The translations under genes were made by a program, and so were the position numbers. 24,884 nt of DNA from Bacteroidota bacterium (GTDB taxonomy: Bacteria; Bacteroidota; Bacteroidia; Flavobacteriales; Weeksellaceae), in NCBI GenBank assembly GCA_023399595.1, contig JAEWOR010000057.1, forward strand, positions 1 to 24,884. Direction: 5' to 3'. This document shows positions 6,517 through 15,249 of the stretch, piece after piece (position 1 is the first letter of the stretch; every line of letters starts with the position of its first letter). The notes beneath the pieces are model-generated. The model was given only the letters and a program-made list of their open reading frames with translations. It searched no databases and was not told the DNA's origin.

Positions 6517-9500
6517 ATGAAAAAGCTCTTTAAAGTCTGCATATTTTTCGTGTTTTTAACAGGATTTTCCTCTGTTTCTGCACAAAACTATTACGAGCAA
6601 CAATGGAAAAAAATAGAAACCAACTCAAAATCGGGAACGGTGAAATCTAATCTTCCCCTTATTCAGGAAATTGAAAAACAAGCCATGAAAGACAACAACG
6701 CCGTAGAACTTATTAAAGCTCTAAAATCTGAATTTGCAATTCTCAATTCTACTCAAAATGACGACCAAAATAATACGGTTTCTCAGTTTTTTGCGAAATT
6801 ACAAACGACAGAAAAAAAATTGAAAGGTGAGGAGCAGCTGTTTTTCAAAACCATGTTGAGCTCTTTTTTTATGGATTATTTTCAGAGAAATTCATGGAAA
6901 ATTAATCAAAGAACAAATATTGATAATGCGGATTTTTCTCAAATTGAAACTTGGTCGAAACTCGATTTTAAAAATCAGATTCTTAAAACGTATCAAGAGT
7001 TAGACGCTCAAAAAAGTGATATTGCTCAACTGAAAATTCAGAAATACAAGGCTGTTTTTAATAATACAAAAGATGTGGAATATTTCCCTTCCGTTTTGGA
7101 TTGGTACTCTATGGAGAAAATTCAGTTTTTCGGGAATTCAAGATTGTTTACAAAGAATGAACTTCAAGAGAATTACAAAAAAATCAATGCTATTTATGAT
7201 GAATTAATTGCAAGAAATTCTGGGAATTCTAAACTCTATTTTTCGCATCAAAAAATCAATAATAATTGCGTCTATGAAGCTTGTAAAGATAAATTGGTTC
7301 AGCTCCAAAACCTTTATAATTCTTCTACAGACGGTGATTATAAATTGATTATTGCTTCCGATATTATGGAGGTTCTTTCAGCAGATAAAAAGAATATTGA
7401 AGCTCTAGAATGGGCAAAAAAAGCAAAAGTTGCTTATCCAGAATCTCCATTTGTAAAAAATATTGAAAACAAGGAAAATCAAATTACGAATCCCACACTT
7501 ATCCTAAACTACGAACGAGAAACCCAGAGCAATTTACCCATTCATATTGTAGCCGAACATAAAAATATTTCGCAGTTTTCTTTGTCGATTTACGAAGTGA
7601 AAACTGATTTTCAAAACTTTATTGAGTATTCTCGAAACCCTAGCAAATCCAATTTTAATAAACTAAAAAAAAACTTGGTGAGAAAGGATGAGTTTTCTGT
7701 TCCAAATCAACAAGATTATCTTTCTTACAAAACTTCTTTGGAAGTAAAACCTCTTCCAAGTGGAATTTATGTGGTTGAATATAAAGTGAACAATGATTCA
7801 CAAACAAATAATGAGAATAAAACCTATTATTTTATTGCATCTAATAATCGTGTTATTTATAAAAATAAAAGTGAAGACAAACCTTCACAAAACATCCTGA
7901 AATTAGTCAACAACGAGAACGGAAAATCTTTGAATAATGAATCTTTGGTTGTTAATGAATATGTTTCGGGGAAAACTTTGGTAAAAACAGAGGTAAAAAC
8001 TTCTGGTGATGGAGCTTTTTCTATTCCGCAATCTGCAAATAAACAATATTATAGATTGTATCTTATTCAGCAACCTAAAACCAACGATTTTCAACTGATT
8101 TCTGCTTATGGAAACCGTGATTATGAGAATTACAATCCATCAAAAGATCAACAGACTTTAGCTCAAATTTTTATCGATAGAGGAATTTACAGACCTGGAC
8201 AAACCGTTTATTTTAAAGTAATTAATACTCAATTAAATGTTGATAAAGAATCTGTAACTTCAGGTTTAAAACAAAAAATAACGTTGTTTGATGCCAATGG
8301 ACAAGAAGTTTCTTCTCAAAATTTTACTACTAATGAATTTGGATCTTATCACGGAAGTTTTATCCTTCCAAAAGGTTCATTAAATGGAGATTTCAGATTG
8401 AGTATTGATAATAAAACAGCAAAATATTTCGATGTAGAAGAATACAAACGTCCAAAATTTGAAGTCACTTTCGAGCCTGTTAAAGACGAGTATAAATATG
8501 GACAAACCATACAACTCAAAGGGAAAGCCATGATGTTTTCTGGCGTTGCTTTAAGCAATACAACCGTGAATTACGAAATTAAAAAACAGAACATACGTTG
8601 GAAGTATTTCCCTTGGTATCCTCGTGGAAATGATAATGAAAATTCTATTTTAGGAAACGTTACAACCGATGAAAAAGGGGAGTTTAGCATTCAATTGGAT
8701 CTTAAAAAAGAGGAAAAAATCGAAGGAATTCAAATTGATAATTATGGCATCAACGCTTCAGTAACTGATATTAACGGTGAAACGCAAACTGCAGATACCA
8801 ATTTGAAAGTGGCGTCAGTTTCTCATTATATTAAAGCTGAAGAACTCAATAATAAATTTTCTGATGAAAATGTGGGTTTAAAAGTGGAAACCAAAAATTA
8901 TAATGAGCAAGATGTCAATAAATCTTATCGAGTGAAATTGTCTAAACTGGAAGTTCCTAACAGAGTTTTTAGAAGTAATTTTGATTCTCAAATTCAAAAT
9001 CTTTCACAACTTTCGAAAGATGATTTTATTAAGAAATTTCCACACGATTTATTTGATAAAAATGATGAACAAAAAAACTGGAAAAAGACGATTGTTTTTG
9101 AAAAGAGTCAAGAGCCAAGAACCAAGAGCCAAGAGTTAAGAGTCAAGAATCAAGATTCGAAACCATCAACCAATAACCAACAACCAGCAACCCATCTAGA
9201 TTTAGGAAAACTGGAAGCGGGAGATTATCTCTTGGAATTGTACAATATTGAAGGTAAAGACACGATAAAAACGCAACAATATTTCTCTGTTTGGGATAAA
9301 AAATCTTTAAAAAATAATCAAAAACCATTTTTGAAAGTCGTTGCACCAAAAACAGAGGTGGAAAGAGGTTCTAAAGCTGAAATCTACGTGTATTCGGCTA
9401 TTCCAAATGCTTTGGTGAATATTTTTTATCAAAATGGCGACGGAAAAACCATTTCTGAAACCAAATCTTTGAAAAATGGAGTTTTAAAATACGAAACACC

Positions 9501-12453
9501 AATTCCAAATGATAAAAAAGTGGGACAATTAATGTTGCAGTTTCAATTGGTTGCCTTTAACGATGTACAAACTCAAACCGTAAATCTGCAAATCAAAGAT
9601 TCTGAAAAACCATTAAGAATAGAAACCATTACTTTTAGAGATAAATTGCAGCCCAATTCTAAAGAAAAATGGTCGGTTAAGATTTTGGGGAATGACAAGG
9701 AGAAGATTAATGCAGAGGTTTTAACCAATATGTACGATATGTCTTTGGATCAATTTGCAAGAAATGATTTCGAATGGCAAAAAATGTATTCGCCATTTTA
9801 TCAATTCTCATATTACGATGAAAGAAATGATTTAAGACAAATTTATTATCAGAAACGATTAAAATATGCTACTGGTAAAAATGTAAATATATTGAATTTT
9901 AATTGGTTGAATTTTAATGAAAGAATTATAATGCGAAGTATGAAAAGTACAGCGATTCCAGCTCCGTCTGCAGTAGCCGATACTATGAGTAAAAATACAA
10001 ATATTGAAGAAGTTGTTATGGTTGGGTATGGAAGTGCAAAGAAAGAAGCTTACACAGGATCTGTTGGTATAGTCAAAGATGACGAAAGTGAGAGACAAGA
10101 AAACTTAGAAAACATTCCAGTTCGTCAAAACCTTAACGAAACCGCATTTTTCTATCCAGATTTAAAAACCGATGCCGAAGGAAATGTCAATTTTGAATTT
10201 ACTTCTCCTGAAGCTTTAACAAAATGGAAATTAATGTTCCTTGCTCACACCAAAGATGCAAGAGCTGCTACTTTAGAAAAAGAAGTGGTAACACAAAAAG
10301 AATTTTCAGTAACGCCTAATTATCCAAGATTTTTGCGTGAAGGTGATGAACTTACACTGCAAACAAAATTGAGCAACTTAACCGATAAAAAACTGAATGG
10401 TGTAGCTCAATTACAAATTTTAGATGCCTTCACCAATGAAAATATTTCTGAGAAATTTGGGATTACTCAATTGGGCGCTGCAAAAGGTTACAACATCGAA
10501 AACAGTTTTGCATTGCAACCCTACGCCAACGAAATGGTAAGCTGGAAGCTGAAAGCACCTAACAATATTTCTTCAATCATTATAAAAGTGGTAGCAAAAG
10601 CAGGCGCTTATTCTGATGGAGAGCAACAAGGCATCGCAATTTTACCGAACAGAATGTTGGTAACCGACGCTGTTCCTGTTTTTGTGAAAGAAGGTGAAAC
10701 CAAAACTTTTGTTTTAGAAAACCTTAAAAACAACGTTTCAACAACGGCAAGCAATGTTTCCAATACTTTGGAACTAACAACCAATCCGATTTGGGAGGTT
10801 TTATTTGCGCTTCCAAGTTTGAAAAACGACCAAAATACTTCTGCCGATGTTATTTTCAATAAATGGTTTGCAGATGTGTTGGCTTCGGAGGTTTTTAAAG
10901 CTAATCCTAGAATGAAAACTGTTTTTGAGGAGTATCAAAATAAAGGACTTTTAAATTCTAATTTGGAGAAAAATCAAGAACTAAAACAATTGCTTTTAGA
11001 AGAAACTCCATGGGTTTTAGATAGTAAAAACGAGGAAGAGCAAATGCAGAAAATTACACTTCTTTTTGATGCCAACACCATGAGAAATTCTATAAAAACC
11101 GATTGGGATACGTTTGCAAAACTTCAAAATCCAGATGGTGGATTCTCTTGGCAAGCGGGTTATCCGAGTTCTTATTATGTTTCTTTGTATTTATTGAAAA
11201 ATTTAGGAAAACTCAATTCTTGGTTGAAAACTAATGTGAAAGATTATCAAAATGAAGATCAAAAGATGATGGTTTCAAAATTAGTGAAATACGTAGACCA
11301 GGAAATGGAGAAATATTATACCAAACCAAAAGATAATTTATGGTCGAATTTCAATTTGGATTATTTGGATACCAGAAATTATTGGGAAAAAGAATATCCT
11401 TTGAAATCTAAAGGAAATACTTTGAAAACAGCCTTCAAAAATGACGCAAAAAATGCAAAATTCTCAGATTTCACTTTCTTCGGTTTGCATAGAGTTGCTA
11501 TTTTGTTCAATGATTATGGTTTAAAAGATCTTTCTAGCAAATACATGAAATATTTAAAGGAAACCTCTGTAGAAAGCAATAACCAAGGCGTTTATTGGAA
11601 ACAAAACTTGAACGATTGGGGTTGGTTCTCCTCAAAAATAGTGAATCATGCAGGAGTAATGGAAGCTTGGAATAAAGTTCAACCTCAGGATGAAAAATTT
11701 ATTGAGGAAATGAAAATATGGCTGATTACTCAGAAAGAAGTTAATTCTTGGGGAACATCACGAGGAACAGCAGAAGTTATTTTTACGATTTTAAATTCTG
11801 GTAAATCTTGGACGAGTCCAGAAAGTGATAAAGCAACGATTGTTTGGGGCGGAAAAGAACTGAAACCTCAAACTCAAGCAACAGGTTATGTAAAATCTAC
11901 TATTACTTCTGAAAATATCGACAAAAACTTGGCGAGTATAACCATTACAAAACCAGGACCTGGAGTGGTTCAAGGTGGTTTATTCTGGCAGTATTATGAG
12001 GATTTGGATAAAATAAAATCTTCAGAAAATTATTTATCCATTACTAAAGAGTTTTACAAAAAAATAAAAACAGTAAACGGAGAAGAATTGCAAAAAATAA
12101 GTAACGATATTCCTCTTAAAATTGGTGATAAAGTAACGGTAAGAATGATTTTGAATACCGATAGAGCCATGCAATTTATTCATATTAAAGACATGAGAGC
12201 CGCAGGTTTTGAGCCTTTGGATGTTCTTTCCGGATATCAATGGAAGAATAATTTAGGTTATTATCAATCCACCAAAGATGCATCCACTAATTTCTATATT
12301 CAATACATGCCAAAAGGAAAATATGTGTTTGAATACGATGTTATAGCGAATGCTTCTGGTAAATTCTCCAACGGAATTACCACGCTGCAAAACTATTACG
12401 CACCACAAATGAATGCCCATACAAAAGGCAGTGGAGTGGTGATTAAGGAATAA
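6517..12453 (+). CDS. Large periplasmic alpha-2-macroglobulin family protein
   Basis: About 1978 residues from the ATG at 6517; an in-frame ATG at 6508 is possible, but 6517 gives a cleaner signal peptide (cleavage near SVSA|Q, residue 22). It is exported but not a lipoprotein. The macroglobulin domains include GIYRPGQTVYFK at about 556-567 and the conserved NETAFFYPDLKTDAEGNV and PEALTKWKLMFLAHTKDA blocks near 1205-1255. A TED-like toroid follows, with LQNPDGGFSW at about 1536-1545. Bacterial members are thought to trap proteases in the periplasm. Oddities: the thioester Cys-Glu-Gln is missing; a SusC-like TonB-box sequence occupies the bait position (about 1164-1183); and a 7-bp repeat tract is in frame at about 863-893. 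No pbpC gene is adjacent. Confidence 0.9.
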   Translation: MKKLFKVCIFFVFLTGFSSVSAQNYYEQQWKKIETNSKSGTVKSNLPLIQEIEKQAMKDNNAVELIKALKSEFAILNSTQNDDQNNTVSQFFAKLQTTEKKLKGEEQLFFKTMLSSFFMDYFQRNSWKINQRTNIDNADFSQIETWSKLDFKNQILKTYQELDAQKSDIAQLKIQKYKAVFNNTKDVEYFPSVLDWYSMEKIQFFGNSRLFTKNELQENYKKINAIYDELIARNSGNSKLYFSHQKINNNCVYEACKDKLVQLQNLYNSSTDGDYKLIIASDIMEVLSADKKNIEALEWAKKAKVAYPESPFVKNIENKENQITNPTLILNYERETQSNLPIHIVAEHKNISQFSLSIYEVKTDFQNFIEYSRNPSKSNFNKLKKNLVRKDEFSVPNQQDYLSYKTSLEVKPLPSGIYVVEYKVNNDSQTNNENKTYYFIASNNRVIYKNKSEDKPSQNILKLVNNENGKSLNNESLVVNEYVSGKTLVKTEVKTSGDGAFSIPQSANKQYYRLYLIQQPKTNDFQLISAYGNRDYENYNPSKDQQTLAQIFIDRGIYRPGQTVYFKVINTQLNVDKESVTSGLKQKITLFDANGQEVSSQNFTTNEFGSYHGSFILPKGSLNGDFRLSIDNKTAKYFDVEEYKRPKFEVTFEPVKDEYKYGQTIQLKGKAMMFSGVALSNTTVNYEIKKQNIRWKYFPWYPRGNDNENSILGNVTTDEKGEFSIQLDLKKEEKIEGIQIDNYGINASVTDINGETQTADTNLKVASVSHYIKAEELNNKFSDENVGLKVETKNYNEQDVNKSYRVKLSKLEVPNRVFRSNFDSQIQNLSQLSKDDFIKKFPHDLFDKNDEQKNWKKTIVFEKSQEPRTKSQELRVKNQDSKPSTNNQQPATHLDLGKLEAGDYLLELYNIEGKDTIKTQQYFSVWDKKSLKNNQKPFLKVVAPKTEVERGSKAEIYVYSAIPNALVNIFYQNGDGKTISETKSLKNGVLKYETPIPNDKKVGQLMLQFQLVAFNDVQTQTVNLQIKDSEKPLRIETITFRDKLQPNSKEKWSVKILGNDKEKINAEVLTNMYDMSLDQFARNDFEWQKMYSPFYQFSYYDERNDLRQIYYQKRLKYATGKNVNILNFNWLNFNERIIMRSMKSTAIPAPSAVADTMSKNTNIEEVVMVGYGSAKKEAYTGSVGIVKDDESERQENLENIPVRQNLNETAFFYPDLKTDAEGNVNFEFTSPEALTKWKLMFLAHTKDARAATLEKEVVTQKEFSVTPNYPRFLREGDELTLQTKLSNLTDKKLNGVAQLQILDAFTNENISEKFGITQLGAAKGYNIENSFALQPYANEMVSWKLKAPNNISSIIIKVVAKAGAYSDGEQQGIAILPNRMLVTDAVPVFVKEGETKTFVLENLKNNVSTTASNVSNTLELTTNPIWEVLFALPSLKNDQNTSADVIFNKWFADVLASEVFKANPRMKTVFEEYQNKGLLNSNLEKNQELKQLLLEETPWVLDSKNEEEQMQKITLLFDANTMRNSIKTDWDTFAKLQNPDGGFSWQAGYPSSYYVSLYLLKNLGKLNSWLKTNVKDYQNEDQKMMVSKLVKYVDQEMEKYYTKPKDNLWSNFNLDYLDTRNYWEKEYPLKSKGNTLKTAFKNDAKNAKFSDFTFFGLHRVAILFNDYGLKDLSSKYMKYLKETSVESNNQGVYWKQNLNDWGWFSSKIVNHAGVMEAWNKVQPQDEKFIEEMKIWLITQKEVNSWGTSRGTAEVIFTILNSGKSWTSPESDKATIVWGGKELKPQTQATGYVKSTITSENIDKNLASITITKPGPGVVQGGLFWQYYEDLDKIKSSENYLSITKEFYKKIKTVNGEELQKISNDIPLKIGDKVTVRMILNTDRAMQFIHIKDMRAAGFEPLDVLSGYQWKNNLGYYQSTKDASTNFYIQYMPKGKYVFEYDVIANASGKFSNGITTLQNYYAPQMNAHTKGSGVVIKE
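9101..9192 (+). repeat. In-frame double 7-bp repeat tract inside the macroglobulin gene
   Basis: Eight 7-bp units of the CAAGAG type (AAAAGAG, TCAAGAG, CCAAGAA, CCAAGAG, CCAAGAG, TTAAGAG, TCAAGAA, TCAAGAT; 9101-9156) are followed by four units of an ACCANNA type (ACCATCA, ACCAATA, ACCAACA, ACCAGCA; 9162-9189). Three units make 21 bp, so the protein shows a 7-residue period: KSQEPRT, KSQELRV, KNQDSKP. The first type is the same as in the intergenic tracts at 14239, 18583 and 19079. Confidence 0.85.
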
Positions 12454-12460
12454 AATAATG

Positions 12461-12489
12461 AGAGGTTGTTGAGATACAGCCTCTTTTTA
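12461..12489 (+). terminator. Terminator after the macroglobulin gene
   Basis: AGAGGTTG (12461-12468) pairs with CAGCCTCT (12477-12484), an 8-bp stem with one G-T pair and an 8-nt loop, followed directly by a T run. It begins 7 nt after the stop codon. Confidence 0.75.
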
Positions 12490-12537
12490 ATTTGGATTTA
12501 TAGATAAAAACTCAATTATTAATTCAAACCAAATATT

Positions 12538-12545
12538 TATCTTTG
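12538..12545 (+). promoter_or_regulatory. -7 promoter element of lptB
   Basis: TATCTTTG is a perfect TAnnTTTG match that ends 4 nt before the lptB ATG. With a terminator just upstream, lptB and the Crp-type gene probably form their own transcript starting here. Confidence 0.55.
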
Positions 12546-12549
12546 TTGT

Positions 12550-13614
12550 ATGATTCTACGAGGAGAAAATTTAATTAAAGAATACGGGCCTAAAAAGGTG
12601 GTAAAAGGTGTTTCGGTACAGGTTCAACAAGGTGAGATTGTAGGTTTGTTGGGACCCAATGGAGCAGGTAAAACTACTTCTTTCTATATGATTGTTGGAT
12701 TGGTGAAGCCTACTTCTGGAAAAATTTTCCTCGATAATAAAGAAATCACCAGCGATGCCATGTATCGCAGAGCTCAAAAAGGAATTGGATATTTGGCTCA
12801 GGAAGCTTCTGTTTTTAGAAAATTGTCTGTGGAAGATAACATTTTAGGAGTTCTACAATTGACAAAGCTTTCCAAAAAACAACAGCAGATGAAATGTGAT
12901 GAGTTGATTGAAGAGTTTTCTTTAGAACATGTTCGGAAAAACCGTGGCGATTTGCTTTCTGGAGGTGAAAGACGTAGAACAGAAATTGCCCGTTGTTTAG
13001 CAACAAGTCCGAATTTTATCCTTCTAGATGAGCCTTTTGCGGGGGTTGACCCGATTGCGGTGGAAGATATTCAGAAAATTGTGAGAAGTTTGGTGGACAA
13101 AAATATCGGAATCTTAATTACCGACCACAACGTGCAGCAAACTTTAGCGATTACCAATAAAACCTACATTATGTTCGAAGGGAAAATCTTAAAAGAAGGT
13201 CTTCCTGAAGATTTAGCGAATGATCCACAAGTTCGTGAAGCCTATTTGGGTGAAAACTTCGTTTATCAGAAAATTGAAGATAAACCAAAATCAAAACATT
13301 GGGTGTATAATATCTGGGCTGGAGATTTTGATTCAAAAACAGAATTTCAAGCTTATGCAGATGATACTTTCCAAAATACAAGCGATTTAAAACTTCTTCA
13401 TGGTTTTGAGGATATCAGTTTTGCTTCTTTGGCCAATTCTGAAATCGAACATATTTTTGCTGAAGTGGTGGACAAAAACGCACACAATTCTTTCATCCTC
13501 CAAAAAATAGAATTGCGACCTAATAGAAATTTGGACGAAATTAAAAACCAAGCCGAAAAGCTTTCCAGTCAGAAAATGAAGTTTCTAACATCGTTTGATA
13601 CTAAAACAATATAA
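12550..13614 (+). CDS. lptB: LPS-export ATPase LptB with a C-terminal extension
   Basis: 354 residues. The first 240 are a complete LptB, the cytoplasmic ATPase that drives lipopolysaccharide extraction with LptF and LptG: Walker A GPNGAGKTT at 35-43, Q-loop YLAQEASVFRKL at 81-92, signature LSGGERRRTEIAR at 136-148, Walker B FILLDEPFAGVDP at 156-168, and H193 in ITDHNVQQTL. The LptB-typical end REAYLGENF is at 229-237. About 114 more residues follow, from IEDKPKSKHWVYN on, which ordinary LptB (about 240 residues) lacks. They look like a small separate alpha/beta domain (WVYNIWAGDFDSKTEFQAY), with a faint resemblance to Imm22/DUF4284 proteins that could not be tested. The Crp-type gene starts 2 nt after the stop. 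Confidence 0.92.
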   Translation: MILRGENLIKEYGPKKVVKGVSVQVQQGEIVGLLGPNGAGKTTSFYMIVGLVKPTSGKIFLDNKEITSDAMYRRAQKGIGYLAQEASVFRKLSVEDNILGVLQLTKLSKKQQQMKCDELIEEFSLEHVRKNRGDLLSGGERRRTEIARCLATSPNFILLDEPFAGVDPIAVEDIQKIVRSLVDKNIGILITDHNVQQTLAITNKTYIMFEGKILKEGLPEDLANDPQVREAYLGENFVYQKIEDKPKSKHWVYNIWAGDFDSKTEFQAYADDTFQNTSDLKLLHGFEDISFASLANSEIEHIFAEVVDKNAHNSFILQKIELRPNRNLDEIKNQAEKLSSQKMKFLTSFDTKTI

Positions 13615-13616
13615 AA

Positions 13617-14240
13617 ATGGAAAGCCCAGAATTAAAACAAGAATTTCAGTCCACACCGGAACTTCTAGAAAAATTATATGAATACAGCATGATAAAAAAC
13701 TATCAGGCTGGAGATATTATTGTGGACGAAAATTCTCAAATACGATCGATTCCTATTGTCACAAAAGGTGCTATGAAAGTGGTGCGTACTGAGGAAGATG
13801 GTCGAGAAATACTTTTGTACTATATTAAAGCTGGCGAATCTTGCATTATGTCTTTTTTGGGTGGTTTACACAACGAAACCAGTAAAGTGAAAGCTGAAAT
13901 AGAGGAAGATGCCGAAATACTTTTTCTTCCCGTAACCAGAGTTTCAGAGTTTATAAAAGATCATCCAGAATGGTTGGATTATATTTTTAAATTGTATCAT
14001 AAACGTTTCGAAGAACTTCTTGGAATCATCAACGAAATTGCTTTTAAAAAAGTGGACGAACGCTTATTAAACCTCCTCGAAAAGAAAGCTGAACTCACAC
14101 AATCTAATAGCCTCAACGTTACTCACGAACAACTTGCTAACGAGTTGGGAACTGCGCGTGTAGTGGTTTCTCGCCTTCTGAAGCAACTTGAAGAAAACGG
14201 TGAAGTACAACTTGGACGCAACAAAATTACTTTGCTTTAG
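13617..14240 (+). CDS. Crp/Fnr-family transcriptional regulator
   Basis: 207-residue regulator with an N-terminal cyclic-nucleotide-binding-like beta-roll (about 20-115), a dimer helix, and a C-terminal winged helix whose HTH reads VTHEQLANELGTARVVVSRLLKQLEENG at about 168-195. The usual cAMP phosphate-binding Arg-Ser signature is not seen, so another signal is likely. A single cysteine C76 (GESCIMSF) is a candidate sensing residue. There is no N-terminal Fe-S Cys cluster as in Fnr. It is 2 nt after lptB and upstream of a sulfur-gene block. The paired 21-bp elements at 14370 and 15316 are its most obvious candidate targets. That link is inference. Confidence 0.9.
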   Translation: MESPELKQEFQSTPELLEKLYEYSMIKNYQAGDIIVDENSQIRSIPIVTKGAMKVVRTEEDGREILLYYIKAGESCIMSFLGGLHNETSKVKAEIEEDAEILFLPVTRVSEFIKDHPEWLDYIFKLYHKRFEELLGIINEIAFKKVDERLLNLLEKKAELTQSNSLNVTHEQLANELGTARVVVSRLLKQLEENGEVQLGRNKITLL

Positions 14241-14287
14241 GAGAATCAAGAGCCAAGAATCAAGAGCCAAGAGTCAAGAATCAAGAA
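14239..14287 (+). repeat. 7-bp tandem repeat tract after the Crp-type gene
   Basis: Seven consecutive 7-bp units: AGGAGAA, TCAAGAG, CCAAGAA, TCAAGAG, CCAAGAG, TCAAGAA, TCAAGAA. The tract starts at the stop codon of the regulator. It is the same family as 9101, 18583 and 19079, always in this orientation. About 60 nt later there is a short ACCATCAACCA sequence like that in the macroglobulin tract. Confidence 0.85.
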
Positions 14288-14290
14288 ATT

Positions 14291-14318
14291 AGTTTTCTTG
14301 AACTTCGTTCGTAAAACT
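14291..14318 (+). other. Imperfect stem-loop after the repeat tract
   Basis: AGTTTT (14291-14296) pairs with AAAACT (14313-14318), with an inner TTGAAC/GTTC pairing around the 3-nt loop TTC and one irregularity. There is no T run after it, so it may be an RNA end-protecting or weak termination structure rather than a classic terminator. Confidence 0.35.
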
Positions 14319-14369
14319 TCAGTTAATATTCAGACTTACTACTAAAAACCATCAACCAAAAAATCCTTT

Positions 14370-14414
14370 TGTAACAAAAGTAGCTGTGCATCTCTTTTGA
14401 TTTGCTGAATTTTG
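14370..14414 (+). promoter_or_regulatory. Candidate activator site and promoter of the TauE/SafE gene
   Basis: A 21-bp element (14370-14390) begins TGTAACAAAAG and ends CTGTGCA. It is repeated at 15316-15336 with one mismatch (G here, A there). The start of GAATTTTG (14407-14414), a -7 element with GA for TA, is exactly 37 bp after the element start, as in the second copy. The element centre is about 40 bp upstream of the expected start of transcription, replacing a -33 box: the class-II activator position. It shows an imperfect dyad (TGTAAC, then GTAGCT). The ATG at 14432 follows at a short leader distance. Confidence 0.65.
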
Positions 14415-14431
14415 CATTACAAAACAAGAGA

Positions 14432-15223
14432 ATGGAGATAGCAGGATTTTTAGCATCAATTTTAATAGGAATTTCTTTAGGATTAATCGGCGGTGGCGGA
14501 AGTATTCTTACGGTTCCTGTATTGGTGTATCTTTTTCATGTAGACGCTGTTTTGGCCACTACTTATTCGCTTTTTGTAGTGGGAGCAACCAGTTTTGTGG
14601 GGTCAACCACTTATTTCAAAAATAAATTAATAGATTTTAAAACGGTTTTTGCATTTGGTATCCCTTCAATAATTGGAGTGTATATTTCCAGACAGCAAAT
14701 TTTACCTCATATTCCAGACGTACTTTTCAACATTGGTGGTTTTGAAGTCACCAAAAGTAATTTTTTAATGCTTGTTTTCGCAGTTTTAATGTTGATGGCT
14801 GCATTTAAAATGATAAAAAAAGATACAAAACCAAATAATACCTCTCATCAAAATTACAATTATCCATTGGTGGTTTTTCAAGGTTTTTTGGTGGGAATTA
14901 TAACAGGATTTGTAGGTGCGGGTGGCGGATTTTTAATTATTCCAGCTTTGGTAAGTTTACTGAAAACTCCTATGAAGAAAGCCATCGGAACATCTTTACT
15001 GATTATCGCTATTAATTCTGCGTTCGGTTTTGTAACCTCTTATGCACACTTTGGAGAAGTCAATTGGAAGTTTTTATTGAGCATTACCACAATGGCAATT
15101 ATAGGAATTTTAATAGGAAGCCGACTTTCCAGAAATATTGATGGTAAAAAACTAAAACCCGCTTTTGGTTGGTTTGTCCTTGTGATGGGCATTTTTGTCA
15201 TCGTAAAAGAAATGTTTTTTTAA
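14432..15223 (+). CDS. TauE/SafE-family sulfite/organosulfur exporter
   Basis: 263-residue membrane protein with the two homologous halves of the TauE/SafE family: GLIGGGGSILTVPVLVYL in the first, and GFVGAGGGFLIIPALVSLL followed by KKAIGTSLLIIAINS in the second. About 8 membrane spans are predicted by eye. Such proteins move sulfite, sulfoacetate or related anions. The reading frame could begin at a TTG at 14402, but the ATG at 14432 gives the normal family N-terminus and the TTG lies within the candidate promoter. Next to a persulfide dioxygenase-like gene, export of sulfite is the most likely role, as proposed for TauE in the staphylococcal cst operon. Confidence 0.88.
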   Translation: MEIAGFLASILIGISLGLIGGGGSILTVPVLVYLFHVDAVLATTYSLFVVGATSFVGSTTYFKNKLIDFKTVFAFGIPSIIGVYISRQQILPHIPDVLFNIGGFEVTKSNFLMLVFAVLMLMAAFKMIKKDTKPNNTSHQNYNYPLVVFQGFLVGIITGFVGAGGGFLIIPALVSLLKTPMKKAIGTSLLIIAINSAFGFVTSYAHFGEVNWKFLLSITTMAIIGILIGSRLSRNIDGKKLKPAFGWFVLVMGIFVIVKEMFF

Positions 15224-15249
15224 TCGATTAGAAGTTTTGAATTAGTTTC

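Noticed and set aside
9997..10080. Gene fusion or assembly error joining a SusC gene to the macroglobulin
   Set aside because: The frame is continuous, only about 20 residues resemble SusC, and conserved macroglobulin sequence lies on both sides.
14402..14431. TTG start adding ten residues to the TauE/SafE protein
   Set aside because: It begins before the -7-like box and the added residues do not belong to the family. The ATG at 14432 fits the first membrane segment.
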